A stretch of DNA of 64,000 nt. Origin: Miscanthus floridulus (taxonomy: Eukaryota > Streptophyta > Magnoliopsida > Poales > Poaceae). Of this stretch, positions 23,083 to 35,985 are shown in pieces. Below the pieces are notes generated by a model. The model was not told the DNA's origin and did no database searches. It worked only from the letters and a program-made list of their open reading frames with translations. The position numbers and the translations under genes were made by a program. Each line of letters begins with the position of its first letter. Positions within the stretch are counted from its first letter, which is position 1. The DNA lies in contig NC_089581.1 of the NCBI RefSeq assembly GCF_019320115.1, positions 12,029,707-12,093,706 on the forward strand. Direction: 5' to 3'.

Positions 23083-23590
23083 AGTATAAGTAGCGTCCGA
23101 GCAGTTAGTTCGTTACTGAACTCTTTGGCCTTAGCTAGCCCATAGTCCATAACATCGAGCACGGAGCCCGTGCACATGTAGGAGGAACAGGCATGACAGA
23201 GGAACCATAGCCGACCACCCATAACACAGAGTGTGGAGCCTGTAGCATGTGTAGGGAGAGATCAAAGACTAGGTCTTCTCCATAGAGAACAAAGCGGAAC
23301 ATATGCTGCTCAGTGGTTGGAGAATTAACTTAGAGATATACGTAGTATAAGTGGCGTCCGAGCATTTAGTTCTTTCATTGAGCTCTCGGCCTTGGCTAGC
23401 CCATAGTCCATAACGTCGAGTGCGGAGCCCGTGCACGTGTAGGAGGAATAGGCGTGACCAAGGAACCACAGTTGACCACCCATAACACAGAGCGCGGAGC
23501 CCATAGCATGTGTAGGGAGAGATCGGAGACTGGGTCTTCTCCATAGAGAACAGAGCGGAATGTATGTTGCTCGGTGGTCGGCGAAATATT
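23083..23590. repeat. Tandem duplication of about 261 bp downstream of pol in A
   Basis: The sequence starting agtataagtagcgtccgagc at 23083 repeats from 23344 with a 261-bp spacing and roughly 87 percent identity. It ends with aacaaagcggaac / aacagagcggaat followed by gctcggtggtc. A further shorter duplication (ggagatatggagaaac) lies at about 23592 and 23638. No coding frame is supported in 22917-23880. Confidence 0.85.
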
Positions 23591-23879
23591 TTGGAGATAT
23601 GGAGAAACACGGCAAAGTGTTTATGGTGATCACATGTTGGAGATATGGAGAAACGTGGCGAAGCAATTATGGCGATCTCGTATTGGAGTTCATTAAGGAT
23701 TAGCTTAGAGCTCGATGACCATAAGTGGAGATTAAATTTAATGGAGAAATAATGGAGACAAATTATAGCGACCAAAACTTTATTCATCATGGAGTGGAGA
23801 ATACATATCTAGAGCATTTCAAGGATAGAAACATATAAGGTGCTCGATGTGCCATGAATTGAGGATATCAATTCTGTCC

Positions 23880-26800
23880 AAGTCACGTAGGTGATAAAAC
23901 CCTAGTTGGATAACCTCTGTGATGATGTAAGGCCCTTCCTAGTGGGAGGAGAGCTTATGCATCCCTTCGGTTTTTGTTTTCTATGGAGAACGAGGTCGCC
24001 GATAACAAATGAATGACCTTTGATGTTGCGGTTGTAGTATCTCTGCAAGCCTTCTAGATATTTGGCTATGCGGATGTAGGAGATCGGGCGTTCTTCCTCG
24101 GACCTATCGACGTCCTCTGTCTGAACAGCTACGGCTTGCTCTTCGTCATAATTTTCCACCCTAGGTGCTCGAAAGGCAACGTCCACTAGTAGTATAGCTT
24201 CTAAGCCATAGACCAAGAAATATGGAGACACACCAGTGCTATGACTAGCTTGAGTGCATAGTCCCCAGACCACAATTGGTAGCCCTTTGAGCCATCTGCC
24301 CGGATGCTTTTTTTCTTTCTGATATAGCCTCTTTTTGAGGGCATCAAGGATCATGCCGTTCACCTGTTTGACCTAGCCATTGGCTCTGTGATGGGCAATA
24401 GAGACATATTTAACAAAGATGCATCGGTCTTTGTAGAAGTCCCAAAAATGATGACCAGTGAATGTGGTTTCGAGGTCGGTGATAATGTTGTTCGGAAGAC
24501 CGAATCTATGGATGATATCTTCGAAGAGCTCGACTGCTTTCTTTGTAGTAGCCGAGACAAGCGGTTTATACTTGATCCACTTGGAGAACTTGTCGATGGT
24601 GACGTACATGTACCAGAAACCACCTAGCCCTAGTTTGAAAGGCCCAATCATGTCTAGTCCTCAGCAAGCGAAGGGCCAGAAAGCTAGGATGGTCTGTAGT
24701 TCTTGTGTCGGCATGTGTATTTGCTTGGTGAAAAATTAGCATCCTTCACAACGTCGGACGAGGTCTTCTGCATTGGAGATGGCTGTGGGCCAGCAAAAAC
24801 TAGCTTGGAAAGCTTTGTTGACCAAGTTTCTTGAGGCCGCATGGTTGCCACAGGAACCAGAGTGAATTTCAAGAAGTAGTTTCACTCCCTCTTCTTGGGT
24901 GATGCTTTTCTACAGTATCCCTTCCTTGGCACTTTTCCTCAACAAGTTGCCGTCCATCAGCACGTAATGCTTGCTTGGATGGATTAGGCATTCGGTTTTA
25001 GTCTTGTCGGTGGGTACTTCAGCGCTGGTGAGGTACCTGATGAACTGTTCCCTCCAATCAGCGGTCGGCGAAGGTACCATAAGTACCAGCTGCTCGGTAG
25101 GGGGAATTTCCTAAACTTCCTTCTCTTCCTTAATGGATGGCACCAAAAGATCTTGAACGAAGACCCCAGGCAGAATCATGGTGCGAGAAGAGCCTATCTT
25201 GGATAGGTGGTCGACAAGCTGATTTTGATCTTGTACCACGTGGTGGTACTCGATACCGTAGAATTTTCCTTCAAGCTTCCTGATTTCGGAGCAATATGCA
25301 TCTATCTTTTCACTAGAGCAGGACCAGTCTTTGTTGAGCTAGTTGATGACCAGTGCGGAGTCCCCGTATACCATGAGGCATTTGACACCGAGCTCAACGG
25401 CTATACGGAGTCTGTGGAGACACGCTTCGTATTTGGTGGCGTTGTTGAAGGCCGAAAAATGTATTCAGAGAATGTATCGAAGCTTATCCTTGGTTGGCGT
25501 GATGAACAGAATGCCCGCACCAGCACCGTTGATGTTGAGGGCACCATCGAAGTACATCACCCAGTGCTCGGGGCAAGTAGCGGTGATGGGCTCTTGGATC
25601 TCAGTCCACTCAGTGATGAAATTAGCGAGCGCCTGAGACTTGATGGTAGGCCTACTTCTGAATTCGATGGAGTAAGTGCCAAGCTCGACAGCCCACTTGA
25701 TGATGTAGCCGTTGGCCTCTTTGTTGTGGAGAATGTCCCTAGAGGGAACTTGGTGACCACGACGATCTTGTAATACTCGAAGTAATGACAGAGCTTGCGT
25801 GACGTAATTAGAATAGCATATAGCAGTTTCTGAACTTGAGGATATTGAGTTTTGGGCTTGTTAAGGAGCTCGCTGATGAAGTATACCAGACATTGCACCT
25901 TATAGGCATGCCTGGCCTCCTCGCATTCAACGACGATAGCCGTGCTAACGACGTGAGAAGTGGCGATGATATAGATCAGTAGACTTTTGTCTGGTCGAGG
26001 CGTCATCATGATCGGAGGCTTTGTCAAAAACAACTTGAGCTGCTCAAAAGTTGTATCTACCTCCTCTGACCAGGGAAAGTGCTCAGAGGCCTTAAGGAGT
26101 TTGAAGAATGGTAGTCCCTTTTCACCGAGGTGCGATATGAAGCGGCTTAGAGCAGTCATGCAGCCTATAAGGTTTTGTATGTCCTTTACATAGGTCAGAC
26201 ATTTCATGTTGGTGATAGCGGAGACCTTGTTAGGGTTGGGTTTGATGCCACGTGCGCTGACAATGTAGCCTAGGAGTATACCGGATGGAACTCCAAAGAT
26301 GCACTTTGAAGGGTTTAGCTTTCATCGGTACCTTTTCAGGTTGGCGAACGTTTCTTCTAGGTTGGCGATGAGATTATCGGCGGTCTTGGACTTGATGACC
26401 ACATTGTCAATGTAAGCTTCGATGTTGTGGCCATGTATTGATCGAGGCACATCTGGATGGCGCTTTGGTAGGTCGCCCTAGCATTCTTGAGTCCGAAGGA
26501 CATGGTGGTGTAGCAGTACGCATCGAAAGGCGTGTTGAACGACGTCTTGATCTGGTCTTCTTCCTTGAGGGAGATCTGGTGATAGCTAGAGTAACAGTTG
26601 AGGAAGGAGAGCAGTTCATAGCTGGCGGTGGAGTCTACAACCTCGTCTATCTGAGGCAGACCAAAGGGGTCTTTAGGGTAGTGTTTGTTAAGATTAGTGT
26701 AATCAATGCACACTCTCCATTCTTTATTCTTTTTTTGAATGAGATCAGGGTTTGCTAACCACTTAGGATGATACACTTCTTTTATAAATCTAGCAGCTAG

Positions 26801-29800
26801 GAGCCATTTTATTTCTACCCTAATAGCCTCCTTGTTTGGCATGAATCGTTGGAGTTTCTGCTTGATCGATTTGGTGGTCAGTGAGACATTCAAGGAGTGC
26901 TCGATCTTCTCCCGTGGTACCCCCCGACATGTCTACAGGTTTCCAAGCAAACATGTTGGCGTTGGCATGAAGGAAGGAGATGAGCACACTTTCCTATTTG
27001 GGGTCGAGGTAAGCCCCAATCTTCATGGTCTTGGAGGGGTCATCGAGGCTGAGGCTGACTTCCTTGGTTTCTTTGGACTTGGTGGAGGCATGTGGAGGCT
27101 CCAGCGATGGGATCTCCAGGTCATCGGTGGGCACCATCTTGGCATCGGTGACCACACTAGCCATCTGGATGGAGAGGTCAGTGGCTTCGGTGAGGGCAAG
27201 ACTCTTTGTCTCATAGGCATAGACAATGGAGAGGTTGGCGCGCAGGGCCAGGACTCCTGTAGGTGAAGGCATCTTCAGCACCAGATAAGCGTAGTGCAGT
27301 ACAACCATGAACTTGCCCAGAGCTGGCTGACCAAGTATGGCGTGATAGGCGGTGTTGAAGTCGGCGACGTAAAAGTTGATGTGCTCATCGTGGTAGTTGC
27401 TTGCCATGCCGAACTATACTGGTAGGGTGATCTCTCCAAGCAGTTTGGGTGCCCTACCAGGTACTACACCCTAGAAGGAGGAGTCAGAGGGTGTGAGATC
27501 TGTTATCCCAAGGTCTAGATCCTTTAGGGCTTCGGCGAAGAGGAGGTTCAGAGCGCTCTCACCATCGATGAGCACTTTTCTGAAAAGCACTTTTTGGACG
27601 GTTGCGTCGTGGACAAGGGGGAAATGCCCTATGTTGGGAATGTCTACCCACTGGTCGGCCCTGCTAAAGGTGATGGGGACCTCGGACCAGGGGCGATAGC
27701 TTGGGTTGGTGGCGGCGTCTTTCGCATTGACGGCGAGCACTCGGCGGGTGGCGAGCTTCCGTTCTCTTCTGCTCTTGATGGAGGCGAGGCCCGCAAAGAT
27801 GGTGGCAGCCACCTTATTGTGATCTTAGAAGGCATTGTCATTGCCCCTAGGTGGTCGGTGGCCTTCAACGCCATCGTTGTTATCATCGTCCGGCTTTTTG
27901 GCCTAGAATTCCTTAGCCAAGCCGAGGCAATCCTTCATCTTATGCTTGACATTCTTATGGAGAGGGCCCATGCCATCGAGGACCTTCTTGTACTACTCGT
28001 CATAGTTGCGCTTGGCTCGAGGCTCATCAACAGCGGTGATGATATGGTCTAGTCATCGGCGGCGATATTGACCAGACTTGGAACCTTCTGGCTGATCACG
28101 ACCACTGTCCCGATGGTGACTACGGTCGTAGCGGCAGTCGTTGTGGCATTAGTCATTGGGGCGGTCGTCGCTGCGGCGAGTTGGGCGATGAATGCTTGCA
28201 TCCTCATTGAAGCACACTTCAGCTTCTTCAGCGTTGGCATACTGGTTGGCGGTCGTAATCATCTCGCCAATCCCCATGGGCGGCTTGCGGTTGAACTTGG
28301 AGCGAAGATCGCGGTGATGGAGTCCTCGGACAAAGGCGGTGATGACCTTAGCTTCCAAGATGTTAGGAATAGAATTCCTCATCTTGGAAAAGCATCTGAT
28401 GTTGCTACGGAGGAGCTTGAATGGCTTCTGGTAGATGCGGTTTAGATCTTGCTTGGTGCCCAACCGAGTGCACGTAGCCATGTAGTTGTCGGTGAACACC
28501 TTCTTCAGCTCTTCCTAGGATCCAATGGAATCTAGGGCGAGGCTTGTGAACTAATTCATGGCGGTTGGTGTTAGCATGATGGGAAGATAGTTCACCATGA
28601 CACTGGTGTCTCCTCCAATAGCATGGATAGCAGTGGCGTAAGCCTATAGCCACTATGTGGGGTTCATCCTTCCCTCATAGGGCTCGACCCTAGTGATTTT
28701 GAAACCACGGGGCCACTGGAGTGTTTGGAGTGCCCTCATGAAAGCTGGGGGCCCTTTGGGGTTCTTGGCATCATGATCTGGAGTGTTGCTAGCGTTGAGC
28801 GGCTCGAGAGTTGAGTCCGAGTTACCATACTCTTGCTCATACTCCTGGTGGTGGCGTACTTCTTCTTCATGGTGACCGAAGCAGCGTTCATCGATACATT
28901 GTCACGCATCTCGAAGATTGTTGAGGTGCACTCAGGTGTCCTGGTCGATCTCCTAGTCGTGTTGGCGGTGATGTTTGATGCAGTTGCCCCTAGCTCCCCC
29001 TAGAGGGGTTGCCTGTCATTATGATGTTGGTCGGTGAAGCAGCTTGGGCAGCGATCGGATCTTGGCGTGGCTGATCGGTGAATCAAGCTTGTGGAGTATG
29101 AAGGTCTCTGATCCTGGCAGATCTCGTTGACTTGGCAGTGCACCGCTTTAAGTAAGGCGACGACCTTGGTGACCTCTGGTGTTTGTAGGAGCCAGACAAG
29201 CTTGTTGGTGGCCACAGCCAAGTTGGCGCTTGGGGTCTTATAGACGTCGTGGCCATCAATGTGGACAAACTCATCGTCGAGGTTATGTTGGAGTGGCCTT
29301 CCTTGTGAGTCAAGCTGAGCCTCGACTATCGCAAGGGTAGCCTCATTTGCTCAGTGCTATGCACGGTTGGTGTTCCTATTGATGTGGGTAGCGAGGTCCT
29401 CCTCGGTCTCCCCTTCCCATGGGGGGCTATCAACGCTGACATTGAAGATTGCCCCCCCATAGAAAGGAGGGAGAGGAAGTTGCTCGGTGGTGGTTTCGGC
29501 GAGAGTCTCCATAGAGCCATGGGACTCAGAGTATAGATTCTCCTCTGGGATGGTTTGGAGGGATGCTCCGGGGCATCGGCCAACATGTAGCATGTTGACA
29601 GCCAGCGAGAGCTAGTCGGCGATCTGGTCAGCGAGAGGATGGACATCTCCAACCTGGTCGGCAAATTTGCCCCTTAGGGCATCTTCGTAGGTGGCGGCGA
29701 TGTTGGTGAGCCCGAAGGGTTGGGCCATAACCCCTAGAGTTTTTTGAGCAGCCTCTGACAGATCTGGATCGAAGGGTGGTCGGTGCTGAACCAGAGTGTT

Positions 29801-29860
29801 CAGAGCCAATTCGGCAATGGAGAGGCAATCAGCGAGCTTCTGACCAACCTAATCGATGGA
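23880..29860 (-). pseudogene. Degenerate gag-pol of element A
   Basis: From high to low coordinates: gag (about 29860-27820), with a core near 28499-28149 reading CFSKMRNSIPNILEAKVITAF; protease near 27570 (LIDGESALNLLF); the HAILGQPALGKF segment near 27330; RT (26893-25800), with CIDYTNLN and SYHQI motifs; RNase H (about 25800-25200); and integrase (about 24880-23900), with FKLGLGGFWYMYVTIDKFSKW. The RT metal-binding box reads YIDN instead of YVDD (26419-26408), next to a frameshift. In integrase the TDNGTQF-type motif reads TDLETTF, a stop replaces the Gln of the NGQVE segment and the catalytic Glu appears as Lys. The copy is dead, the most decayed pol in the nest, which fits its outermost position. 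Confidence 0.88.
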
Positions 29861-30166
29861 TGCGATCAGATTGTCGTTGTTGATTTGCCTCCTATGGTAG
29901 AGAGGAAGCAGGCGGTGAGTTGTTGATGAAGGTGACCTCAGAGGCAGTTCCAAGATCAGATCTACAGTCGCAGGTGTTGGGGTGATCGACGTAGAATTGA
30001 TCTGCATTGGCTTGATGAGCTCTCCGACCCCGTCAGCGTTGATAATCCAAGAGATTGATCCGACCGTGAAGATCTAGTTGGACCGCAGGAGGGACGAAGA
30101 GCCCATGAAACGTACCATCTTGTTCAATATAGAAACAACATGCACACCCCTACCTAGCATGGCAAC

Positions 30167-30577
30167 TATCAATAGAATATCGTCGACAATCCTCCGAGGG
30201 GTATCCCATGAATGTAGATTGATCGGCAGAGATGCGTGTAATCGAGAACAAGAAGGCAATAGAGACACACAAGTTAGACAGGTTTAGGCTGTTAGTATGA
30301 TGTAATACCCTACTCCTGTGGTCTGTTGGATTGTATTAGCTATTGTATGATATTACGTGTGTTTGGAGGGGGTCCCTGCCCGCCTTATATAGTCCAGAGG
30401 GCACGGTTACAAGTCGGTTAGATCTAGAAGATAACCGAAAAGTAATAACAGATTACATAAATCATGTGATCATACATATCCTAACAGATCTTGTAGTATC
30501 TTTAGGATATCTTCTTGGTGTCTTGCGGGAGGCGCCGAGCAGTGTCGTGCCCTGTAAGGCTTCGTATGGTGGGCTGG
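30167..30577 (-). repeat. 5' LTR of element A, first part (continues at 56419-56480)
   Basis: It begins tatcaatagaatatc, the counterpart of tgtcgacagaatatc in the left LTR with transitions only. The primer-binding region just inside (about 30148-30166) reads on the minus strand ttgccatgctaggtagggg, a decayed form of the TTGGCGCGCCAGGTAGGGG of element C. The LTR is broken by D at GCTGG. Confidence 0.92.
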
Positions 30578-32399
30578 TGAAGGGTCAAGATGGCGACTAG
30601 AGGGGGTGAATAATCGTTACTAAAACTTAATCACGTCGGCTAACCAAAATAAGTGCGGAATTAAAACTATCGGTCTAGCTAAGACTACACCCCGCTATCT
30701 ATGTTCTCTAGCACCTTTCAAAGATCCTAATTAAGCAACAAAGGTGCCAGGCTAACTAGAGCTCACCTAACCAATTCTAGGAGCAAGGTCACACAAACCT
30801 ATGCCACTAGTATTTCAAGCAATGAGGGAGCTCCTACACATGCTAGTAAGCAAAAGCACAAAGCCAACTAAGCTCACTAGCAATGCTCAATAACAAGGCA
30901 ACTAATGCCAAATTAGAGAGCGCAAATACTTAGCTACACAACCTAAGTAAAGTGACTAACAAGGTTACACAAACCAAATTAGCCACGCAAGGGAGCTACT
31001 TCTATGCTACACAAGCAAGAAGGTAACTAGTGAGCTACACAAGCTAACTAATCACAAGAGCAACTATACATGCACAATGTATATAAAAGTAATCACAAGC
31101 TTGTGTAAGGGGATTGCAAACCAATGGGAAGAACAAGGTTGACATGGTGATTTTCTCCCGAGGTTCACGTGCTTGCCAATACGCTACGTCCCCATTGTGT
31201 CGACTGCTCACTTGGTGGTTCGGCGGCTAATTGTCATCACCCGCCAAGCCCACACGTCGGGCACCGCAAGAACCTACCCTAAAAGTGAGGGTAGCTCAAT
31301 GACACGCTCAACTAGAGTTGCTTTTCGTGGCTCCCATGAGGCGAGCTCAATGCCCCTCACAAAGCTCTTCTCCAGAGCACCGCCCAAGCTTCTTGCGGGC
31401 TTCGACGGATACCACCACCAAGCCATCTAGGAGGTGGCAACCTCCAAGAGTAACAAGCACCACCGGCTTGCAACTCGATCACCTAGTGCCACTCGATGTA
31501 ATCTCACAATGCAACATACTAGAATCACACTCACTCGCAATCGATTCGCACTCTTGCAAGCACAAGTGAGTTAGAGGGCATCCAAGCACTCCTACACAAG
31601 CCACATAGGCCTGAGGGTGCTCAGCAACCAGCCCAAGGTCAGCCACACACTCCTTTTATAGCCCTAAGGGCTAAAATAGCCGTTACCCCTTCACTGGGCG
31701 AAGCACATACTGACCGGACGCGCAGGTCATAATGACCGGACGCTGGACCCTAGCGTCCGGTCACTTACAGAGAGGTTCTAGAGACGTTTTTCAGCGATCG
31801 GACGCGTCCGATCATCACTGACCGGACTCTCATAGTGTTCGGTCACTTTTGGACATGCTAAAAACACTGACCGAACACTGTGACCAGACTCGCCGGTGCT
31901 GACCAAACACAAACGTTGAGCGTCTGGTCGTTTTTTGCAATAGCGTCCGGTCATAGACCTTTCAGCGCTAAAACAGTTATAACTCTTAGCTCCGAACTCT
32001 GATTTCGATGATCTTGGACATTTTGGAAAGCTTACTCAGAGGGATACACATCCCACATACATACTAGATCCAAACCACAAAAGATCAAAACAGTATTCCA
32101 ATGCAAGGACCATCCTATAGTTCAGAGTACTCCGAAAACCCTTTTTCTCTTCTCTAAGTTGATTCATGACAACTCTAACTTCTTCTCCTTTGCAAATGTG
32201 TCAACACCACCAAGTGTGCACCACCATGTGTATGTGTGTTAGCTTTTCACAAACATTTTCCAAAGGATTAGTCACTCAACTTGCCACGCCACTAGATGCT
32301 AGCGATGATGCAAAGTTGGATCACTTGAGTGGTACTAGATGACCGATATGTAAACAAGTTTACCCCTCTTGATAGTACGGCCATCTATCCTAACCCCGG
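30578..32399 (-). repeat. 3' LTR of element D, first part (continues at 48049-48591)
   Basis: It starts tgaagggtcaagatggcgac. It shares long similarity with the right LTR and, more weakly, with the solo LTR family (for example gaggttcacgtgcttgcc). The accgga/tccggt motif cluster is at 31700-31970. It stops at ccccgg, where element C is inserted. Confidence 0.92.
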
Positions 32400-33809
32400 T
32401 GTCGGTGTTTCGGACCGGGGGGTCCTCAACCGACTAGTGAATTTGTTCTGCGTGCTCCTAATTCCGGATGGTGATGCAAAGAGACACAAGGTTTATACTG
32501 GTTCAGGCAATCGATGCCCTACGTCTAGTCTGAGAGATCGATCTTGTATTCCTTGCACCGAAGTGCTCGTAGTAGGGGGTTACAAGCTATGGGAGAGAGG
32601 GAGCTAGTCCTAGGTCTTGGCAAGGTGTCGTGTGGGCCGCTTGAGGCGTTGCTCCCAGGCGGCAGGGATGAGTGCGTGTGTGTGTGCTACAAGGTTTTCT
32701 TCTCTCTTTCTCCCCCTCTAAGTGGCCCAAGTCCTCTCCTTTTATAGTTGAAGGGAGGACAAGGATGGTACATGTATTACTATGCGGTGTCGTGCCAACA
32801 GGGGTGACATGTCCGAGCCCTATGGCCTGTTCCTGTGGTGGCATGGTCGTTGGAGTGGTCCATCCTTGGAGCACTGGGGTGGCGTGGCCGTCCCATCCGA
32901 TCCTGTGCGTCGTGGGAGCCCTGGGACAGCCTCGGAGTGGGTGCGGCGGCGGACGTGCAGACCACTATGGACGGACTGTGCGCGAGGCCGAGGCTTGATC
33001 GGTGCCGAGGCCGCACCGCAGTGGGGGGTCTCGGCGGGCACGAACCCCAAGATAGCCAAGACCTTGGTGTACAGTGCCGAGGCCTCGAGTGGGCGGCTGA
33101 TCTGATGCATCGGCTTGGAGGCGGTGATGATCTAGGCCAAGTTGTCCGCGTGATGTTGTTTTCGAGGCGGGGATCGCGGGGCACAGTGTAGTATGGGCGC
33201 TGATCGTGGGCACAGCATCAGAACACAGTGGCCGATAATCCCCGCCGTGCCCTGTCCCAGCCGGTATGGCGTTGATGCGACCTCAGGCCCCGTCGGCCAT
33301 TCTGTGGCGTCGAGCCATCGTCCGGCTAAGATTGCGGGAGTGGTTGAAGCATTAATGAGACATGATGCGCTGTCGGGAGCGTCGGTCGAGGTGGGGGGCG
33401 ACGGGCTGCGGATGAGCCGGCCTCGAGCGACGCGGAGAATGAGGCCTCGCGCGAGACGGAGATCGGACTCCTTGTCGAGGCATGCCGCGAGAGGCCTCGC
33501 GTGATACGGAGAATGAGGCCTCGCGTGGGACGGAGATCGGACTCCTTGCCGAGGCACGCGCGAGAGGCCTCGCACGATACGGAGAATGCACCCCCTGCCG
33601 AGGCCTTCCGTGGAGAGCCTCGCGTGAGGCGGAGTTCGCGTCAGGACACCGAGAGCTCCTGCACGAGGCTCGAGGCGAGGCGGAGGACCTGGTGGGCTCG
33701 GCGTGGCGGGTGAGGGGCCCATGGCTTACCGTCTAGCTTTGTTTTTTGATGGGACTTTAGCGACCCCTTCGATGTTCGCTCAGGGTACCCCATTCTAAGG
33801 TACCCAACA
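32400..33809 (-). repeat. 3' LTR of element C (1410 bp)
   Basis: It runs from tgtcggtgtttcgg to taaggtacccaaca, followed by the polypurine tract (minus strand gaggctcgggggctac). A minus-strand TATA-like box ctataaaagg lies at about 32736-32745. It is 75 bp longer than its partner because of an extra tandem unit at about 33430-33580 (gcctcgcg ... gatcggactcc). Confidence 0.93.
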
Positions 33810-34129
33810 GTAGCCCCCGAGCCTCGGGGGGAGTGCGTGCACTCTCCCTGAGGGTTTGCTGAGGCTTGGTTTATACCCGCTCCATAGGAATTGGGTTTTG
33901 TTTTTTGAGGTTCCGGTGGGTGCGCGCGAGCGCACCCACCGGGTGTAGCCCCCGAGCTCCTGGAGGAGTGGAGTTACTCCTCCAGGGGCTTTTTTCGCTT
34001 TCACATTTGAGCGAGTAGTTCTTATCGCATTTGCCGAGCCCATAAGCGCAAGTTCGGGTTGCTGGGGTCTCGGCGATGCTACAGGAAGAGCCCTCTAGCC
34101 TCCGCATGGAGCGAGAGGTTCGTCAGGGG

Positions 34130-35530
34130 TCCCCCTGACTTTGGGTATGACCCTCATGCTTCCTTTTCGCTCGGAAGGAGGGGTGGAATGTGGCAGGCTA
34201 CCCTCGATGGGCACGAGCGTGGACACTTCCGGTGAGCTGTTATCGGGTGAGTCCGAGTGGAGGCCCATACCCCGTTTGCTAGGGGACGGCTAGTGGTCCA
34301 GAGACGCACTCCAAGAGTACCAGAGGGCTTCTCTAGTGGGTGCCGAGGCCATTCGCTGGGCCTCGGTGGCTCGGTGCCTCCCTACGGTGGGATCCCATTC
34401 GGAGACTTCCCTGTCGGTCTCGGACACGACTTAGGACGCCTCGAGTGACTGTTCGCTCGGGCCTCGGCCATTCGTAGGCTCGCCTCAAAGCCATCCCTGA
34501 CTCTGTTGCCCTGGGGCAGCTGTCGAAACCTCTTGGAGGCCCAGCCTTTGAACCCCTGGACCGTAACGGGCTCGGTGCCCTTTATCGTGTTTGTAACGAA
34601 ACTTCTAGCGCGGATTTAGACCGTTTATCTTTGTCTTGGGTGTCCTGGCCTTTTCATCTGACCCTCACATATCCTTTTCGTTTGGATGGGGGGTTTGTTT
34701 GCCGAGCCCATTCTGGTCTCGGCAAGGTTACAGGAAGAGCCCCTAGCCTCCACGTGAGAGGGCCATCGGGAGTTCCCCTGGCTTTTTATATGCCCCTCGC
34801 GCGTGAGGGTTTGTTTGCCGAGGCCCCTTTGGGCGCAAGCCCGGGTCTTGGGGTCTCGGCATATTTGCAGGGAGAGCCCCCTAGCCTCTGCATAGGGTGA
34901 GAGGGCCATCAGGAGCTCCCCTGTCTTTTTGTACGACCCTCACACTTCCTTTTCGCTCGGAAGGAGGGTTTGTTTTGCTGAGGCCCCTCGAGTGCGAGTC
35001 AGGGTCGCTAGGTCTCGGCAAGGTTGCAGGAAGAACCCCTTAGCCTCTGCATAGAGCAAGAAGGCCATCAGGGGTTCCTCTGACTTTTTATGCGACCCTC
35101 ACGCTTCCTTTTCGCTCGGAAGGAGGGGTGGAATGTGCCTCGCTACCCTCGATGGGCACGAGCGGTGGCACTTTCGGTGAGCTGTTATCGGGTAGTCCGA
35201 GTGGAGGCCCATACCTCGTTCGCTAGGGGACGGCTAGTAGTCCAAAGACACACTCCAAGAGTACCAGAAGATTTCTCTAGTGGGTGTCGAGGCCATTCGC
35301 TGGGCCTCGGTGGCTCGGTGCCTCCCTACGGTGGGATCCCATTCGGAGACTTTCCTACCGGTCTCAGACACGACTTTGGGCGTCCCAAGCGTTTCGCTTG
35401 CTTAGGCCTCGGCCCCGTATAGGCTCGCCTGCGGTTGTCCCTGACTCTGTTATCCTAGGGCGGCTATCGAAACCCTTTGGGGCCCAGCCTTCGAACCCCT
35501 GGATCGTAATAGACTCGGAGCCTGGTTCCT
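34130..35530. repeat. Duplicated noncoding block between 3' LTR and aORF of C
   Basis: A block of about 440 bp (cttccttttcgctcggaagg ... cagccttcgaacccctgga) occurs at about 34150-34560 and again at 35100-35505, with around 90 percent identity. Between and before them a shorter module, ttgccgag ... ctcggc ... gcaggaagagcccc, recurs four times (about 34030, 34697, 34812, 34975). The region 33810-35985 has no supported gene. Confidence 0.8.
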
Positions 35531-35985
35531 TCATACGAAAGGAATAGGCCGTGGGGAATATCTTCCCTATTGGCTCAGCAACGGGTGGCGCGCCTTTTGA
35601 GGCAGTTTCATGGGGAGGTGAAACAACGCCTGCTGCCATAGTGGCCGAGCGTGATGTGGTGGATGGGACGTAACTGTCCTCACATTTAATGCAGGAGACG
35701 TGGGCGCGTGGGCCGACGAAATCGGCTCGTGGTTAACTGCACCGGACGGGGGAAAATCTCCCCGATTTCATCGCCCGTTCGTTTCGCCTCCTCCCTGCAT
35801 AAATACCTGAGGAGTCTCGCCCCTCCTCATCTTACCTTGCCTGCGTTAGCACTGCCTCCGTTGAGCCATCGCTAGAGCAGCAGGTGCCGGGAAGAAGAGG
35901 AGAGAAGAGCGAGCCTAGGGAGAAAGCGAGAGCATGGGAGGGAGAGAAAAAACTCACCGCCGCACCCGATTCCTCCATCGCACCC

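Noticed and set aside
32672..33736. Open frames of 80-196 codons in the LTR of C
   Set aside because: Located in LTR sequence, repeated at 46986-47947 and without domains.
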